Of a DNA stretch of 5,962 nucleotides, positions 1 through 5,962 are shown piece after piece. Location of the stretch: positions 1-5,962 of the forward strand of contig SKXR01000121.1 of NCBI GenBank assembly GCA_007128275.1. The letters run 5' to 3'. The notes beneath the pieces are model-generated. The model did not search any database. It was not told the DNA's origin and saw only the letters and a program-made list of their open reading frames with translations. A program made the position numbers and the translations under genes. Within the stretch, counting starts at the first letter, position 1, and each line of letters begins with the position of its first letter. This stretch comes from Kiritimatiellia bacterium. GTDB lineage: Bacteria; Verrucomicrobiota; Kiritimatiellia; SLAD01.

Positions 1-1190
1 CCACCACCATGGTGGCCGTACGGATCCTGACCAAGCTTCTGAAGGACAAGCACGTGGGCAAGCAGATTGTCCCGATTGTCCCCGACGAAGCGCGCACGTT
101 CGGGATGGAAGCCCTGTTCAGGCAGGTGGGCATATACGCGCATGCCGGACAGTTGTACGAGCCGGTCGACGCGGACAGCCTGCTCTATTACAAGGAATCG
201 AAAGACGGCCAGTTGATTGAGGAAGGCATTACCGAAGCCGGGTCGATGTCCTCCTTCATCGCTGCAGGAACCGCGTATGCCAATCACGGCATCAATACCA
301 TTCCGTTTTTTATCTATTACTCGATGTTCGGGTTCCAGCGCATCGGCGATCTGATTTGGGCTGCGGGCGATATGCGCTGTAAGGGATTCCTGTTGGGCGG
401 CACGGCGGGCCGCACCACGCTGGCGGGCGAAGGGTTACAGCATCAAGACGGACACAGCCATCTCTTGGCCTATCCCGTCCCCAATATTGTCAGTTACGAT
501 CCCACCTTTGCCTATGAGTTGGCGGTTATCATCAAGGACGGCATCAAGCGGATGTACGTGGATAAGGAAGACATCTTCTATTACATCACCGTGATGAACG
601 AGAACTACGCCATGCCCGCCATGCCGGAAGGCCATGTGGAAGGCATCCTGAAAGGCGCGTACAAGATTCGTCCGTCGTCCCTCAAGAAATCCGCGCTGAA
701 AGCGCAATTATTGGGTAGCGGAGCGATCCTGAACGAAGTGCTGAAGGCGCAGGACATCCTGGCCGACAAGTATAAAGTGCAGGCGGACGTCTGGTCCATC
801 ACCAGCTACAAGGAACTGCGGCGTGACGCCAAGAACGTCGAACGCTGGAACATGTTGCACCCGGCCAAGGAGGCGCAGGTGCCCTACGTCACCCGCTGTT
901 TCGGGAAACAACCCGGCATTTTTGTCGCCGCATCCGATTACGTGAAGACCTTGCCCGACTCGATCGCCCGCTGGCTACCCGGCCCGTTGCATTCGCTCGG
1001 GACCGACGGCTACGGACGCAGCGAAAATCGCGAGGCGTTGCGGGATTTCTTCGAAGTCGACGCGCGCTACGTGGTCATCGCTACACTCCACTCGTTGGCG
1101 AAACAGGGCAAAATCAAGACTTCGGTGGTCGCCAAGGCCATCAAGGATATGGATGTGGACCCTGAAAAAGCCAACCCCATGATTTCCTAA
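1..1190 (+). CDS. aceE: Pyruvate dehydrogenase E1 component, homodimeric type (3' part, 5' end outside window)
   Basis: This is the thiamine-diphosphate E1 of the PDH complex, which decarboxylates pyruvate and reductively acetylates the lipoyl group of E2 in the cytoplasm. The reading frame is open from base 3 (T-T-M...). The ATG at 9 is internal, because the matching E. coli AceE stretch also reads TTM followed by VRIL. About 395 of the family's ~890 residues are present: the end of the middle domain and the C-terminal transketolase-like domain. Counting the Met at base 9 as residue 1, visible signatures are PDEARTFGME (25-34), EEGITEAG (71-78), YYSMFGFQRIGD (103-114), GEGLQHQDGHSH (140-151) and MPAMPEG further on. 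By my alignment, E72 matches the E. coli glutamate that contacts the cofactor aminopyrimidine, and the HQDGHSH histidines match its active-site loop. No frameshift is seen, and the protein ends in a family-typical way (EKANPMIS, TAA). It is the first visible gene of the aceE-aceF-lpd cluster. Confidence 0.97.
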   Translation, partial: TTMVAVRILTKLLKDKHVGKQIVPIVPDEARTFGMEALFRQVGIYAHAGQLYEPVDADSLLYYKESKDGQLIEEGITEAGSMSSFIAAGTAYANHGINTIPFFIYYSMFGFQRIGDLIWAAGDMRCKGFLLGGTAGRTTLAGEGLQHQDGHSHLLAYPVPNIVSYDPTFAYELAVIIKDGIKRMYVDKEDIFYYITVMNENYAMPAMPEGHVEGILKGAYKIRPSSLKKSALKAQLLGSGAILNEVLKAQDILADKYKVQADVWSITSYKELRRDAKNVERWNMLHPAKEAQVPYVTRCFGKQPGIFVAASDYVKTLPDSIARWLPGPLHSLGTDGYGRSENREALRDFFEVDARYVVIATLHSLAKQGKIKTSVVAKAIKDMDVDPEKANPMIS

Positions 1191-1195
1191 CTCCC

Positions 1196-1202
1196 GAAAG
1201 GA
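1196..1202 (+). promoter_or_regulatory. Ribosome binding site of aceF
   Basis: GAAAGGA lies nine bases before the aceF ATG, inside the 21-bp gap after the aceE stop. It supports the ATG at 1212 as the start. The short gap, with no terminator-like hairpin, supports co-transcription of aceE and aceF. Confidence 0.75.
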
Positions 1203-1211
1203 TCACTCCGT

Positions 1212-2579
1212 ATGGCTACAGAAATCAAACTACCGGACCTGGGCGAAAACGTCGACTCGGGTGAGGTCACCGCCGTGCTGGTCAAGGAAGGACAAAGCAT
1301 CGCAAAAGATGATTCCGTCCTCGAATTGGAAACGGGCAAAGCCACCATCGAGGTCCCCGCGGAAGCGGCCGGCAAGATCACCAAGATCCATGTCCAATCG
1401 GGCGACTCCATCAAACCCGGGGCGGTGATACTGACCTTGGAAGCCGACGCGGGCGACGATAAACCGGCGGAAAAAGAGAAGCCGGAAAAACCGCACGACG
1501 AGAAGCAAGACGTATCCGAAGAGAAGGAGAAGGACGCGGACGACGAGGACAAGGATCGGAAGCCGCCGAAAGAGGCCAAGACCGAAGAGCCTGCGGCCAA
1601 GCAGGAAAAGACGGATGAGAGCCCGAAAGCTCCTGATCGTCAGCCGGCGCCCTCGCAAGGCGATCGATTGCCCGTGGCCGCGGCCCCTTCCGTGCGCAAG
1701 TTTGCGCGCGAATTGGGCGTCAATATTTCCCAGGTAGCCGGTTCAGGTCCCCATGCACGTATCACCGAGGACGACGTCAAAGCCCACGCCAAGAGTCTAC
1801 TCACACAGCCGGGCGCCCCTGCCCTCGCCGGATCGACGGCGATGCGCGTGCCGCCCTTGCCCGATTTTGAGAAGTGGGGCGAGGTCGAACGGCAGGCCAT
1901 GAACAATGTGCGCAAAATGACGGCGCAGCATATGGCCTTGTGTTGGGGCACGATTCCGCATGTGACACAACACGACAAGGCGGATATCAGCGATCTTGAG
2001 AATATGCGCAAACGGTACGCGAAAAAGGCCGAGCGGTCGGGCGGTAAGCTGACGCTTACGGCCATGTTGCTGAAGATCGTTGCGTCCGCGTTGAAGGTAT
2101 ATCCGCAGTTCAACGCCAGCGTGGATCTGGCCAATCAGGAAATGGTCTTGAAGAAATACATCAACATCGGGGTTGCGGTGGACACGCCGAAAGGGTTGGT
2201 GGTCCCGGTCGTTCGCGACGTGGACAAGAAGAACATCATCGAGTTGTCCGTCGAACTCACGGAGATCGCCGAAAAATCCCGCGACGGGAAAGTGGCTCCC
2301 GCCGACATGCAAGGCGGCACGTTTACCATCTCCAATCTGGGCGGGATCGGCGGCAGTTTCTTCACCCCCATCGTCAATCATCCGGAAGTGGCCATTCTCG
2401 GTATCGGACGGGGCGCCTACGAGGCCGTCTTCAAGGACGAAGAATTCATCCCGCGCCTCATGCTGCCGATGTCCCTGTCCTATGATCATCGGGTCATCGA
2501 CGGCGCCGACGGCGCGCGCTTCCTCCACTGGATCGCCAAAGCCATTCAGGAACCGCTGTTGGTCGCGATGGAAGGATAG
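1212..2579 (+). CDS. aceF: Dihydrolipoamide acetyltransferase, E2 of pyruvate dehydrogenase (one lipoyl domain)
   Basis: E2 forms the core of the PDH complex and transfers acetyl groups from its lipoyl arm to CoA. Domains in the 455-residue product: lipoyl domain 1-78, with lipoylation site K43 in ETGKA; a highly charged linker at about 80-145; a peripheral subunit-binding domain at about 156-192 (APSVRKFARELGV, then GSGPHARIT), which docks E1 and E3; a short second linker; and the acyltransferase domain at about 222-455. The catalytic motif SYDHRVIDGADGARF gives H426 and D430, and SNLGGIGG (374-381) is typical of the family. There is a single lipoyl domain, against three in E. coli AceF, so the protein is much shorter than the E. 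coli one. Its position directly after aceE argues for the pyruvate rather than the 2-oxoglutarate enzyme. Oddities: the residue before the lipoyl lysine is Gly where Asp is usual, and the first linker is Lys/Glu/Asp-rich rather than Ala/Pro-rich. Confidence 0.96.
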   Translation: MATEIKLPDLGENVDSGEVTAVLVKEGQSIAKDDSVLELETGKATIEVPAEAAGKITKIHVQSGDSIKPGAVILTLEADAGDDKPAEKEKPEKPHDEKQDVSEEKEKDADDEDKDRKPPKEAKTEEPAAKQEKTDESPKAPDRQPAPSQGDRLPVAAAPSVRKFARELGVNISQVAGSGPHARITEDDVKAHAKSLLTQPGAPALAGSTAMRVPPLPDFEKWGEVERQAMNNVRKMTAQHMALCWGTIPHVTQHDKADISDLENMRKRYAKKAERSGGKLTLTAMLLKIVASALKVYPQFNASVDLANQEMVLKKYINIGVAVDTPKGLVVPVVRDVDKKNIIELSVELTEIAEKSRDGKVAPADMQGGTFTISNLGGIGGSFFTPIVNHPEVAILGIGRGAYEAVFKDEEFIPRLMLPMSLSYDHRVIDGADGARFLHWIAKAIQEPLLVAMEG

Positions 2580-2584
2580 AAGAG

Positions 2585-2630
2585 AGTGTTCAGTATGCAG
2601 TGTGGCGCACAGAGACACTCACTGAACACT
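2585..2630. repeat. Inverted repeat of AGTGTTC-like units between aceF and lpd
   Basis: AGTGTTCAGT (2585-2594) and ACTGAACACT (2621-2630) are a perfect 10-bp inverted pair. A second pair, AGTGT (2599-2603) and ACACT (2615-2619), sits inside it with an 11-base loop. The left side also reads as three consecutive 7-mers, AGTGTTC, AGTATGC and AGTGTGG (2585-2605). In RNA this would fold into a hairpin with one asymmetric internal loop. No T-tract follows, so it does not look like an intrinsic terminator. It starts five bases after the aceF stop and ends 39 bases before lpd. It could be an mRNA-processing or stability hairpin, or a copy of a small dispersed repeat; the sequence cannot decide. Confidence 0.7.
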
Positions 2631-2669
2631 GGATACTTGCCCGACTGAATCAGAAAGCAGGACATACCC

Positions 2670-4091
2670 ATGAGTGAAGAATCATCCAACAAATCCGTCG
2701 TAGTCATCGGCGGCGGGCCGGGCGGATATCCGGCGGCCTTTCATGCCGCCGATCACGGGATGGACGTGACGTTGATCGACACGGAGAAGAATCCCGGCGG
2801 CGTGTGCGTCTATCGCGGCTGCATCCCCTCCAAGGCCCTCTTGCACATCGCGCGCGTCATTGAAGAGGCGCGGGAAGCGGAAGCGATGGGCGTGACCTTC
2901 GGCGCACCCAAGATCAATGCCAAGAAAGTGCGTGCCTGGAAGGACAGCGTGATCAGCCGTCTGACGGGGGGGACCGGCATGTTGCGAAAGCAACGCAAGA
3001 TCAAGGCGATTCAGGGGGTTGCCTCGTTTGTCGATGACCACACCCTGCGCGTCAAGACATCGGACGGCCAGGAAGACACGCTTTCTTTTGAAAACGCCAT
3101 TATCGCAACGGGTTCCCGACCCGCGGTCATTCCCGCGTTGAACATTGATTCGCCGCGCGTCCTCGATTCAACCAGCGCACTGGATCTGGAAGATATTCCC
3201 AAGTCCTTTCTGGTCATCGGGGGCGGGTATATCGGCTTGGAAATGGGGACCGTGTATGCCGCGCTCGGGGCGAAGGTCACCGTCATCGAAATGACCGATG
3301 GACTCTTGCCCGGCGCCGATCGCGATCTGGTCAAGATCCTGGCCAAACGGCTTGAAAAGAAGTTCGAGGCCATCTTGTTGGGGGCGAAGGTCGTCGAACT
3401 CAAGGAACAGAAGAATGGAATCAAGGTCCGCTTTGAGGACAAGGACGGCAAGGCCGCCGAGAAGCTGTTTGAGAAGGTCCTGATTTCCGTTGGGCGCACA
3501 CCCAACACCAAGGATGTCGGCCTGGAAAACACGGGAGTCAAAGTCAACAAGCGGGGCTTTATCGAAGTCGACGGACAACGGCGCACGGCCGTCCCGCACA
3601 TCTACGCCATCGGCGATGTCACCGGCGATCCCATGCTCGCGCATAAGGCCAGTCACGAAGGGATCGTGGCCGTGGAAGCGATGCTCGGCAAGAAATCGGT
3701 GTTCGAGCCGCAGGCGATTCCCGCCGTCGTATTTACCGATCCGGAAATCGCGTGGGCGGGCCTTTCCGAAACGGAAGCGAAAGCAAAGGACATCCCCATC
3801 AAAGTGTCCCGCTTCAACTGGGCGGCGTCCGGGCGGGCCATGTCCTTGGAACGTACGGACGGAGTCACCAAACTGGTTTGCGATCCTGAGACCGGTCGCG
3901 TGCTCGGTGTCGGCATTGCCGGCGTTGGGGCGGGCGAACTCATTGCGGAAGGTACGCTGGCCATCGAGATGGGCGCCACCGCCGAGGATCTCAAGTTAAC
4001 GATCCACGCCCACCCCACCCTTTCCGAGACGGTTATGGAGGCGGGCGAGGCTTTCTATGGAAACGCCACGCACGCAATTAAACGGGGGTAA
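2670..4091 (+). CDS. lpd: Dihydrolipoamide dehydrogenase (E3)
   Basis: This FAD enzyme reoxidises dihydrolipoamide on E2 with NAD+. The 473 residues match the usual family length (E. coli Lpd is about 474), and no extra N-terminal lipoyl domain is present. Motifs in order: FAD-binding GGGPGGY (14-20); redox-active disulfide C46-VYRG-C51 inside GGVCVYRGCIPSK; ATGSRP (146-151); the NAD-binding fold GGGYIGLE (184-191), with E207 ending its second strand, which favours NAD over NADP; FAD-binding AIGDVTGD (313-320); and the C-terminal HAHPTLSE, giving the His448/Glu453 catalytic pair. All key residues are present. The ATG at 2670 has AGGA at 2659-2662, seven bases upstream, and the FAD motif lies at the normal distance from it. 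YRG between the cysteines replaces the commoner NVG. Position after aceF assigns it to PDH, though the same E3 may also serve other lipoyl complexes. Confidence 0.97.
   Translation: MSEESSNKSVVVIGGGPGGYPAAFHAADHGMDVTLIDTEKNPGGVCVYRGCIPSKALLHIARVIEEAREAEAMGVTFGAPKINAKKVRAWKDSVISRLTGGTGMLRKQRKIKAIQGVASFVDDHTLRVKTSDGQEDTLSFENAIIATGSRPAVIPALNIDSPRVLDSTSALDLEDIPKSFLVIGGGYIGLEMGTVYAALGAKVTVIEMTDGLLPGADRDLVKILAKRLEKKFEAILLGAKVVELKEQKNGIKVRFEDKDGKAAEKLFEKVLISVGRTPNTKDVGLENTGVKVNKRGFIEVDGQRRTAVPHIYAIGDVTGDPMLAHKASHEGIVAVEAMLGKKSVFEPQAIPAVVFTDPEIAWAGLSETEAKAKDIPIKVSRFNWAASGRAMSLERTDGVTKLVCDPETGRVLGVGIAGVGAGELIAEGTLAIEMGATAEDLKLTIHAHPTLSETVMEAGEAFYGNATHAIKRG
4084..4089 (+). promoter_or_regulatory. Ribosome binding site overlapping the lpd stop
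   Basis: GGGGGT, which includes the first base of the lpd TAA stop, can pair with the anti-SD like GGAGGT with one G-U wobble. It lies five bases from the ATG at 4095. This favours that start over the next in-frame ATG at 4131, which has only a weak AGAAGAA upstream, and it suggests translational coupling to lpd. Confidence 0.5.
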
Positions 4092-4094
4092 GAT

Positions 4095-4664
4095 ATGTGT
4101 GGTGCCCTTGACATTTTTCAGAAGAACCGGATGCCGTCGCCGCGCCACACGCGGACGGGTCCGAACGGACGACGGCGCGTTCGCTATTTCTCCTCCAGGG
4201 GGCATGCCTTTCTGGTTATCGTTTCATTAACGCTTGCCCCCGCCCTGCTCCTTGCAGAATCCCTTGAGGAAACGGCGCAAGCGATGATGAATCGACAAGT
4301 GACCGGCTGGAACACCATGGATGCGGAATTATGGGCCGCGGATTTCACCGAGGATTCCGACTTCGTGAACATTATCGGCATGCACTTCACGGACCGGGCG
4401 CAGAACGTGGCGCGGCATGCCTTTCTTTTTGAAACGATCTTTCGAGGGAGCACATTGGAGGCCGACGTCCTTCGCGTTCGTCGCCTGACGGACGACGTGG
4501 CCTTGGTGCACACCCGTTTCTACTTACGCGGCCATAGCGCCAATCCGCCGGGCGTGGAGAACACCGAACCCGGAATGCTCAAGACGCATATCAGCTTCGT
4601 GCTGCACCGGATTGACGGCGAATGGCGGATTGCCGCGGCCCAGAACACGGCCATAGCGCCGTAA
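4095..4664 (+). CDS. Probable exported NTF2-like protein (SnoaL-like / SgcJ-EcaC type)
   Basis: The 189-residue product has an Arg-rich N-terminus (RRRVR at 26-30), a hydrophobic stretch at about 39-54 (FLVIVSLTLAPALLLA) and a plausible signal-peptidase cut after A54 (LLA/ES). The long n-region is unusual; starting at Met13 would shorten it. The mature part of about 135 residues resembles the small NTF2-like fold of the SgcJ/EcaC or DUF4440 type. It has an early helix (LEETAQAMMNRQVTGWNTMD), then ADFTEDSDFVNIIG, a TDRAQ segment, DDVALVHTRF, and a closing GEWRIAAAQNT. These proteins are cone-shaped ligand-binding or enzymatic domains with very varied functions, so no reaction can be assigned. 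It starts three bases after lpd ends, so it is probably the last gene of the PDH transcript. The role would be periplasmic or secreted, which does not fit PDH chemistry; it may be a passenger. Family call is moderately sure, function unknown. Confidence 0.75.
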   Translation: MCGALDIFQKNRMPSPRHTRTGPNGRRRVRYFSSRGHAFLVIVSLTLAPALLLAESLEETAQAMMNRQVTGWNTMDAELWAADFTEDSDFVNIIGMHFTDRAQNVARHAFLFETIFRGSTLEADVLRVRRLTDDVALVHTRFYLRGHSANPPGVENTEPGMLKTHISFVLHRIDGEWRIAAAQNTAIAP

Positions 4665-4698
4665 TCCCCCTCGATGCTCCCGCACCTCCTTCTTCCCG

Positions 4699-4742
4699 CT
4701 TTTGTCATTTATTCTGACGATCGTCATGCTCCGTGACAAAAG
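4699..4742. repeat. 44-bp two-layer palindrome, candidate operator or hairpin
   Basis: The outer arms CTTTTGTCA (4699-4707) and TGACAAAAG (4734-4742) are perfect reverse complements. Between them lies the perfect 12-bp palindrome TGACGATCGTCA (4715-4726). Both share exactly one centre, between 4720 and 4721. TGTCA/TGACA and TGACG/CGTCA half-sites therefore repeat symmetrically. No T-tract follows on either strand, so an intrinsic terminator is unlikely. TTGTCA (4702-4707) could be a -35 box, with CATGCT (4725-4730) as a poor -10 after 17 bases. On the other strand TTGTCA (4739-4734) with CAGAAT (4716-4711) is similarly spaced. The layout suits an operator bound by a dimer pair over a promoter. 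Symmetry is certain, function is inferred. Confidence 0.6.
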
Positions 4743-4754
4743 GGTGAAGGCGGC

Positions 4755-4916
4755 ATGGTGATCAATGGACAGCCAGAGGATCGGATTCCCGAGCGACAAC
4801 AAACGCGAGCAGGAGCCATGCTTATCGGCTTTCCCCCTACACCGGCGATAGCACTCCCCCCTATGGACCTGTTCGCTTGCCGCGTCGTATGCTTGATCCT
4901 GTTTGCTTTGCCGTAG
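4755..4916 (+). CDS. Doubtful small ORF, 53 codons
   Basis: An ATG at 4755 opens 53 codons ending in TAG at 4914-4916. AAGGG (4740-4744) and GAAGG (4746-4750) upstream could act as ribosome binding sites. The product would have a polar start (MVINGQPEDRIPERQQ), a Pro-rich middle and a hydrophobic end (VVCLILFALP). I recognise no family. It fits between the 44-bp palindrome and the DHOD-like gene, ending 28 bases before that gene's ATG, so a leader peptide is conceivable. Chance openness in a GC-rich spacer is at least as likely. Confidence 0.18.
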   Translation: MVINGQPEDRIPERQQTRAGAMLIGFPPTPAIALPPMDLFACRVVCLILFALP

Positions 4917-4929
4917 CTTCACCTCGAAG

Positions 4930-4933
4930 AAGG
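4930..4933 (+). promoter_or_regulatory. Probable ribosome binding site of the DHOD-like gene
   Basis: AAGG within AAGAAGG (4927-4933) lies 11 bases before the ATG at 4945. It favours this ATG over an upstream in-frame TTG at 4903, whose extra 14 residues do not look like part of the family fold. Confidence 0.5.
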
Positions 4934-4944
4934 CGATAGACAAA

Positions 4945-5958
4945 ATGGACTTGCGCACGACCTACATGGGATTGGAACTCCGGAATCCGCTTATCGCGTC
5001 AGCGTCTCCCTTGTCGGAAAGCATCGACAACATTCGCCGCATCGAAGACGCAGGCGCCGGGGCCATCGTTCTCTTCTCACTCTTTGAGGAACAGATTCGC
5101 GCGGAGTCGGAAGCACTGGAACATTTCCTGACCTACGGCACCAATCCGCCTGCCCGGAGCGCGCCTGACGGGAACGATCGTTTCAGGATTCCTCCTGAAG
5201 CGTATCTCAATCTGATCAGCCGGGCCACCAGCATGACGGACATTCCTGTAATCGGGAGCCTGAACGGCTATTCGGACGACGCGTGGACGGAATATGCGCG
5301 CATGATCGAACAAGCGGGAGCCAACGGTTTGGAATTGAATATCCATTATACGCCCACCGACCTCCACATGAGCGGAGCGGAAGTGGAAGCGAAATACCTT
5401 TATGTGCTCGAATCCGTGAAGGTCGCCGTGCGTATACCCGTGGCCATTAAACTGAGTCCCTATTTCAGTTCCATCGGTCACATGGCCCAGCTCTTAAGTC
5501 AGGCGGGCGCGGACGCCCTCGTGCTCTTTAATCGATTTCACCAAGCGGATATCAATCTCGCCAGATTGGAATTCGAATCACACATCCAGCTCAGCACGCC
5601 CTACGAGATTCGTTTGCCGTTGATGTGGATGTCCATTCTCTTCGGACAGGTCAACGCGTCCTTGGCCGCAACGGGCGGTGTGCAAAGCGCGCAGGAAGTA
5701 CTGAAGTATATTCTCGTCGGCGCCGATGCCGTGATGACCACCTCCGCTCTAATTCATCAGGGGATTGACCATCTGCAAACCATCCTTCAGGACATGACCG
5801 CTTGGATGAAGCGGAATGAGTTTGCCTCCATCGCCCATTTCAAAGGGACTATGAGCCATCATGCCAGGGGCGCGCCGGAATCCGCGATGCGGGATGAGTA
5901 CATTCGGGCCCTTAAAGGATTTGACCTCAGCGACATCTATGCCAACCATGAACCGTAA
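4945..5958 (+). CDS. Dihydroorotate dehydrogenase-like FMN protein
   Basis: The 337-residue product is a TIM-barrel flavoprotein related to class 1 dihydroorotate dehydrogenase (DHOD). It matches the DHOD-like subgroup that opens with M-L-T-Y-G-L-LRNPL-ASASPLS. Visible features: LRNPLIASASPLS (12-24), the first strand and FMN contact; DNIRRIEDAGAGAIV (28-42); FEEQIRAE (47-54); ELNIHYTPTD (130-139), where true DHODs have N-x-(S)-C/S-P-N carrying the catalytic base; AIKLSPYF (167-174) with the conserved Lys169; LFNRF (194-198); and ATGGVQSAQEVLKYILVGADAV (242-263), the FMN-phosphate region. No Cys or Ser stands at the usual base position, so pyrimidine synthesis is unlikely to be its role. From memory, such genes often sit next to pyruvate:ferredoxin oxidoreductase (nifJ), which would link it to pyruvate metabolism; the neighbour is outside the window. 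The ATG at 4945 is chosen because the family start motif begins there. Substrate unknown. Confidence 0.85.
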   Translation: MDLRTTYMGLELRNPLIASASPLSESIDNIRRIEDAGAGAIVLFSLFEEQIRAESEALEHFLTYGTNPPARSAPDGNDRFRIPPEAYLNLISRATSMTDIPVIGSLNGYSDDAWTEYARMIEQAGANGLELNIHYTPTDLHMSGAEVEAKYLYVLESVKVAVRIPVAIKLSPYFSSIGHMAQLLSQAGADALVLFNRFHQADINLARLEFESHIQLSTPYEIRLPLMWMSILFGQVNASLAATGGVQSAQEVLKYILVGADAVMTTSALIHQGIDHLQTILQDMTAWMKRNEFASIAHFKGTMSHHARGAPESAMRDEYIRALKGFDLSDIYANHEP

Positions 5959-5962
5959 ACCA

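Noticed and set aside
9..11. ATG near the left edge as a true start of a short E1
   Set aside because: The frame is open upstream to the window edge, and the residues before the Met (TT) match internal AceE sequence, so the gene continues to the left.
1187..1658. Long minus-strand open frames opposite the start of aceF, one Ser-rich and one Arg/Leu-rich
   Set aside because: They mirror the Lys/Glu/Asp-rich codons of the aceF linker on the other strand, have low-complexity products and match no family.
1797..2618. 273-codon minus-strand open frame opposite aceF
   Set aside because: It is fully antisense to the acyltransferase domain, which has clear motifs. The translated product is His/Arg/Asp-rich with no recognisable domain, as expected for a shadow frame in GC-rich DNA.
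2966..2972. Run of seven G in lpd as a phase-variation site
   Set aside because: It encodes part of a normal TGGTG segment, the frame is intact, and a single G7 in a housekeeping gene is not evidence of switching. It is only a possible sequencing-error hotspot.
4647..4662. ACGGC/GCCGT hairpin at the end of the NTF2-like gene as a terminator
   Set aside because: The stem is only five base pairs, overlaps coding sequence and stop codon, and is followed by a C-run rather than a T-tract.
4893..4919. TTGATC and TAGCTT as a promoter for the DHOD-like gene
   Set aside because: The spacer is 15 bases and both boxes match the consensus poorly, so it is not distinguishable from chance.
4524..4958. 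144-codon minus-strand frame across the spacer before the DHOD-like gene
   Set aside because: It overlaps the end of the NTF2-like gene and the start of the DHOD-like gene, its product resembles no family, and no good ribosome site was seen.

Overview
The window carries five protein genes, all on the + strand, and looks like an ordinary moderately GC-rich bacterial chromosome segment. The core is a pyruvate dehydrogenase (PDH) locus of the homodimeric-E1 type: the 3' part of aceE (1-1190), aceF (1212-2579) and lpd (2670-4091). These supply E1, E2 and E3 of the complex that converts pyruvate to acetyl-CoA, CO2 and NADH. The E1 type and the E. coli-like E3 are typical of proteobacteria and also occur in other Gram-negative phyla. 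I suspect a Nitrospirota-like or proteobacterial organism, but nothing in the window settles this.

Layout: aceE is cut by the left edge and only its last ~395 codons are present. A 21-bp gap with a good Shine-Dalgarno leads into aceF. A 90-bp gap holding an inverted repeat built from AGTGTTC-like units separates aceF from lpd. Three bases after the lpd stop begins a gene for a probable exported NTF2-like/SnoaL-like protein (4095-4664), apparently translationally coupled to lpd. A 280-bp spacer (4665-4944) follows. It contains a striking 44-bp two-layer palindrome (4699-4742) and a doubtful 53-codon ORF. The last gene (4945-5958) is a dihydroorotate-dehydrogenase-like flavoprotein of the kind often found beside pyruvate:ferredoxin oxidoreductase genes; what follows it is outside the window.

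How the parts fit: E1 decarboxylates pyruvate and reductively acetylates the single lipoyl domain of E2. E2 passes the acetyl group to CoA, and E3 reoxidises the lipoamide with NAD+. The exported protein is a passenger of unknown role. The DHOD-like gene is probably a separate transcription unit, because the spacer before it carries the palindrome. No RNA genes, mobile elements or CRISPR arrays are visible. I found no convincing new multi-gene system. The points most worth checking are the two palindromes, the ETGKA lipoyl site, the exported passenger gene and the DHOD-like enzyme lacking the usual catalytic base.
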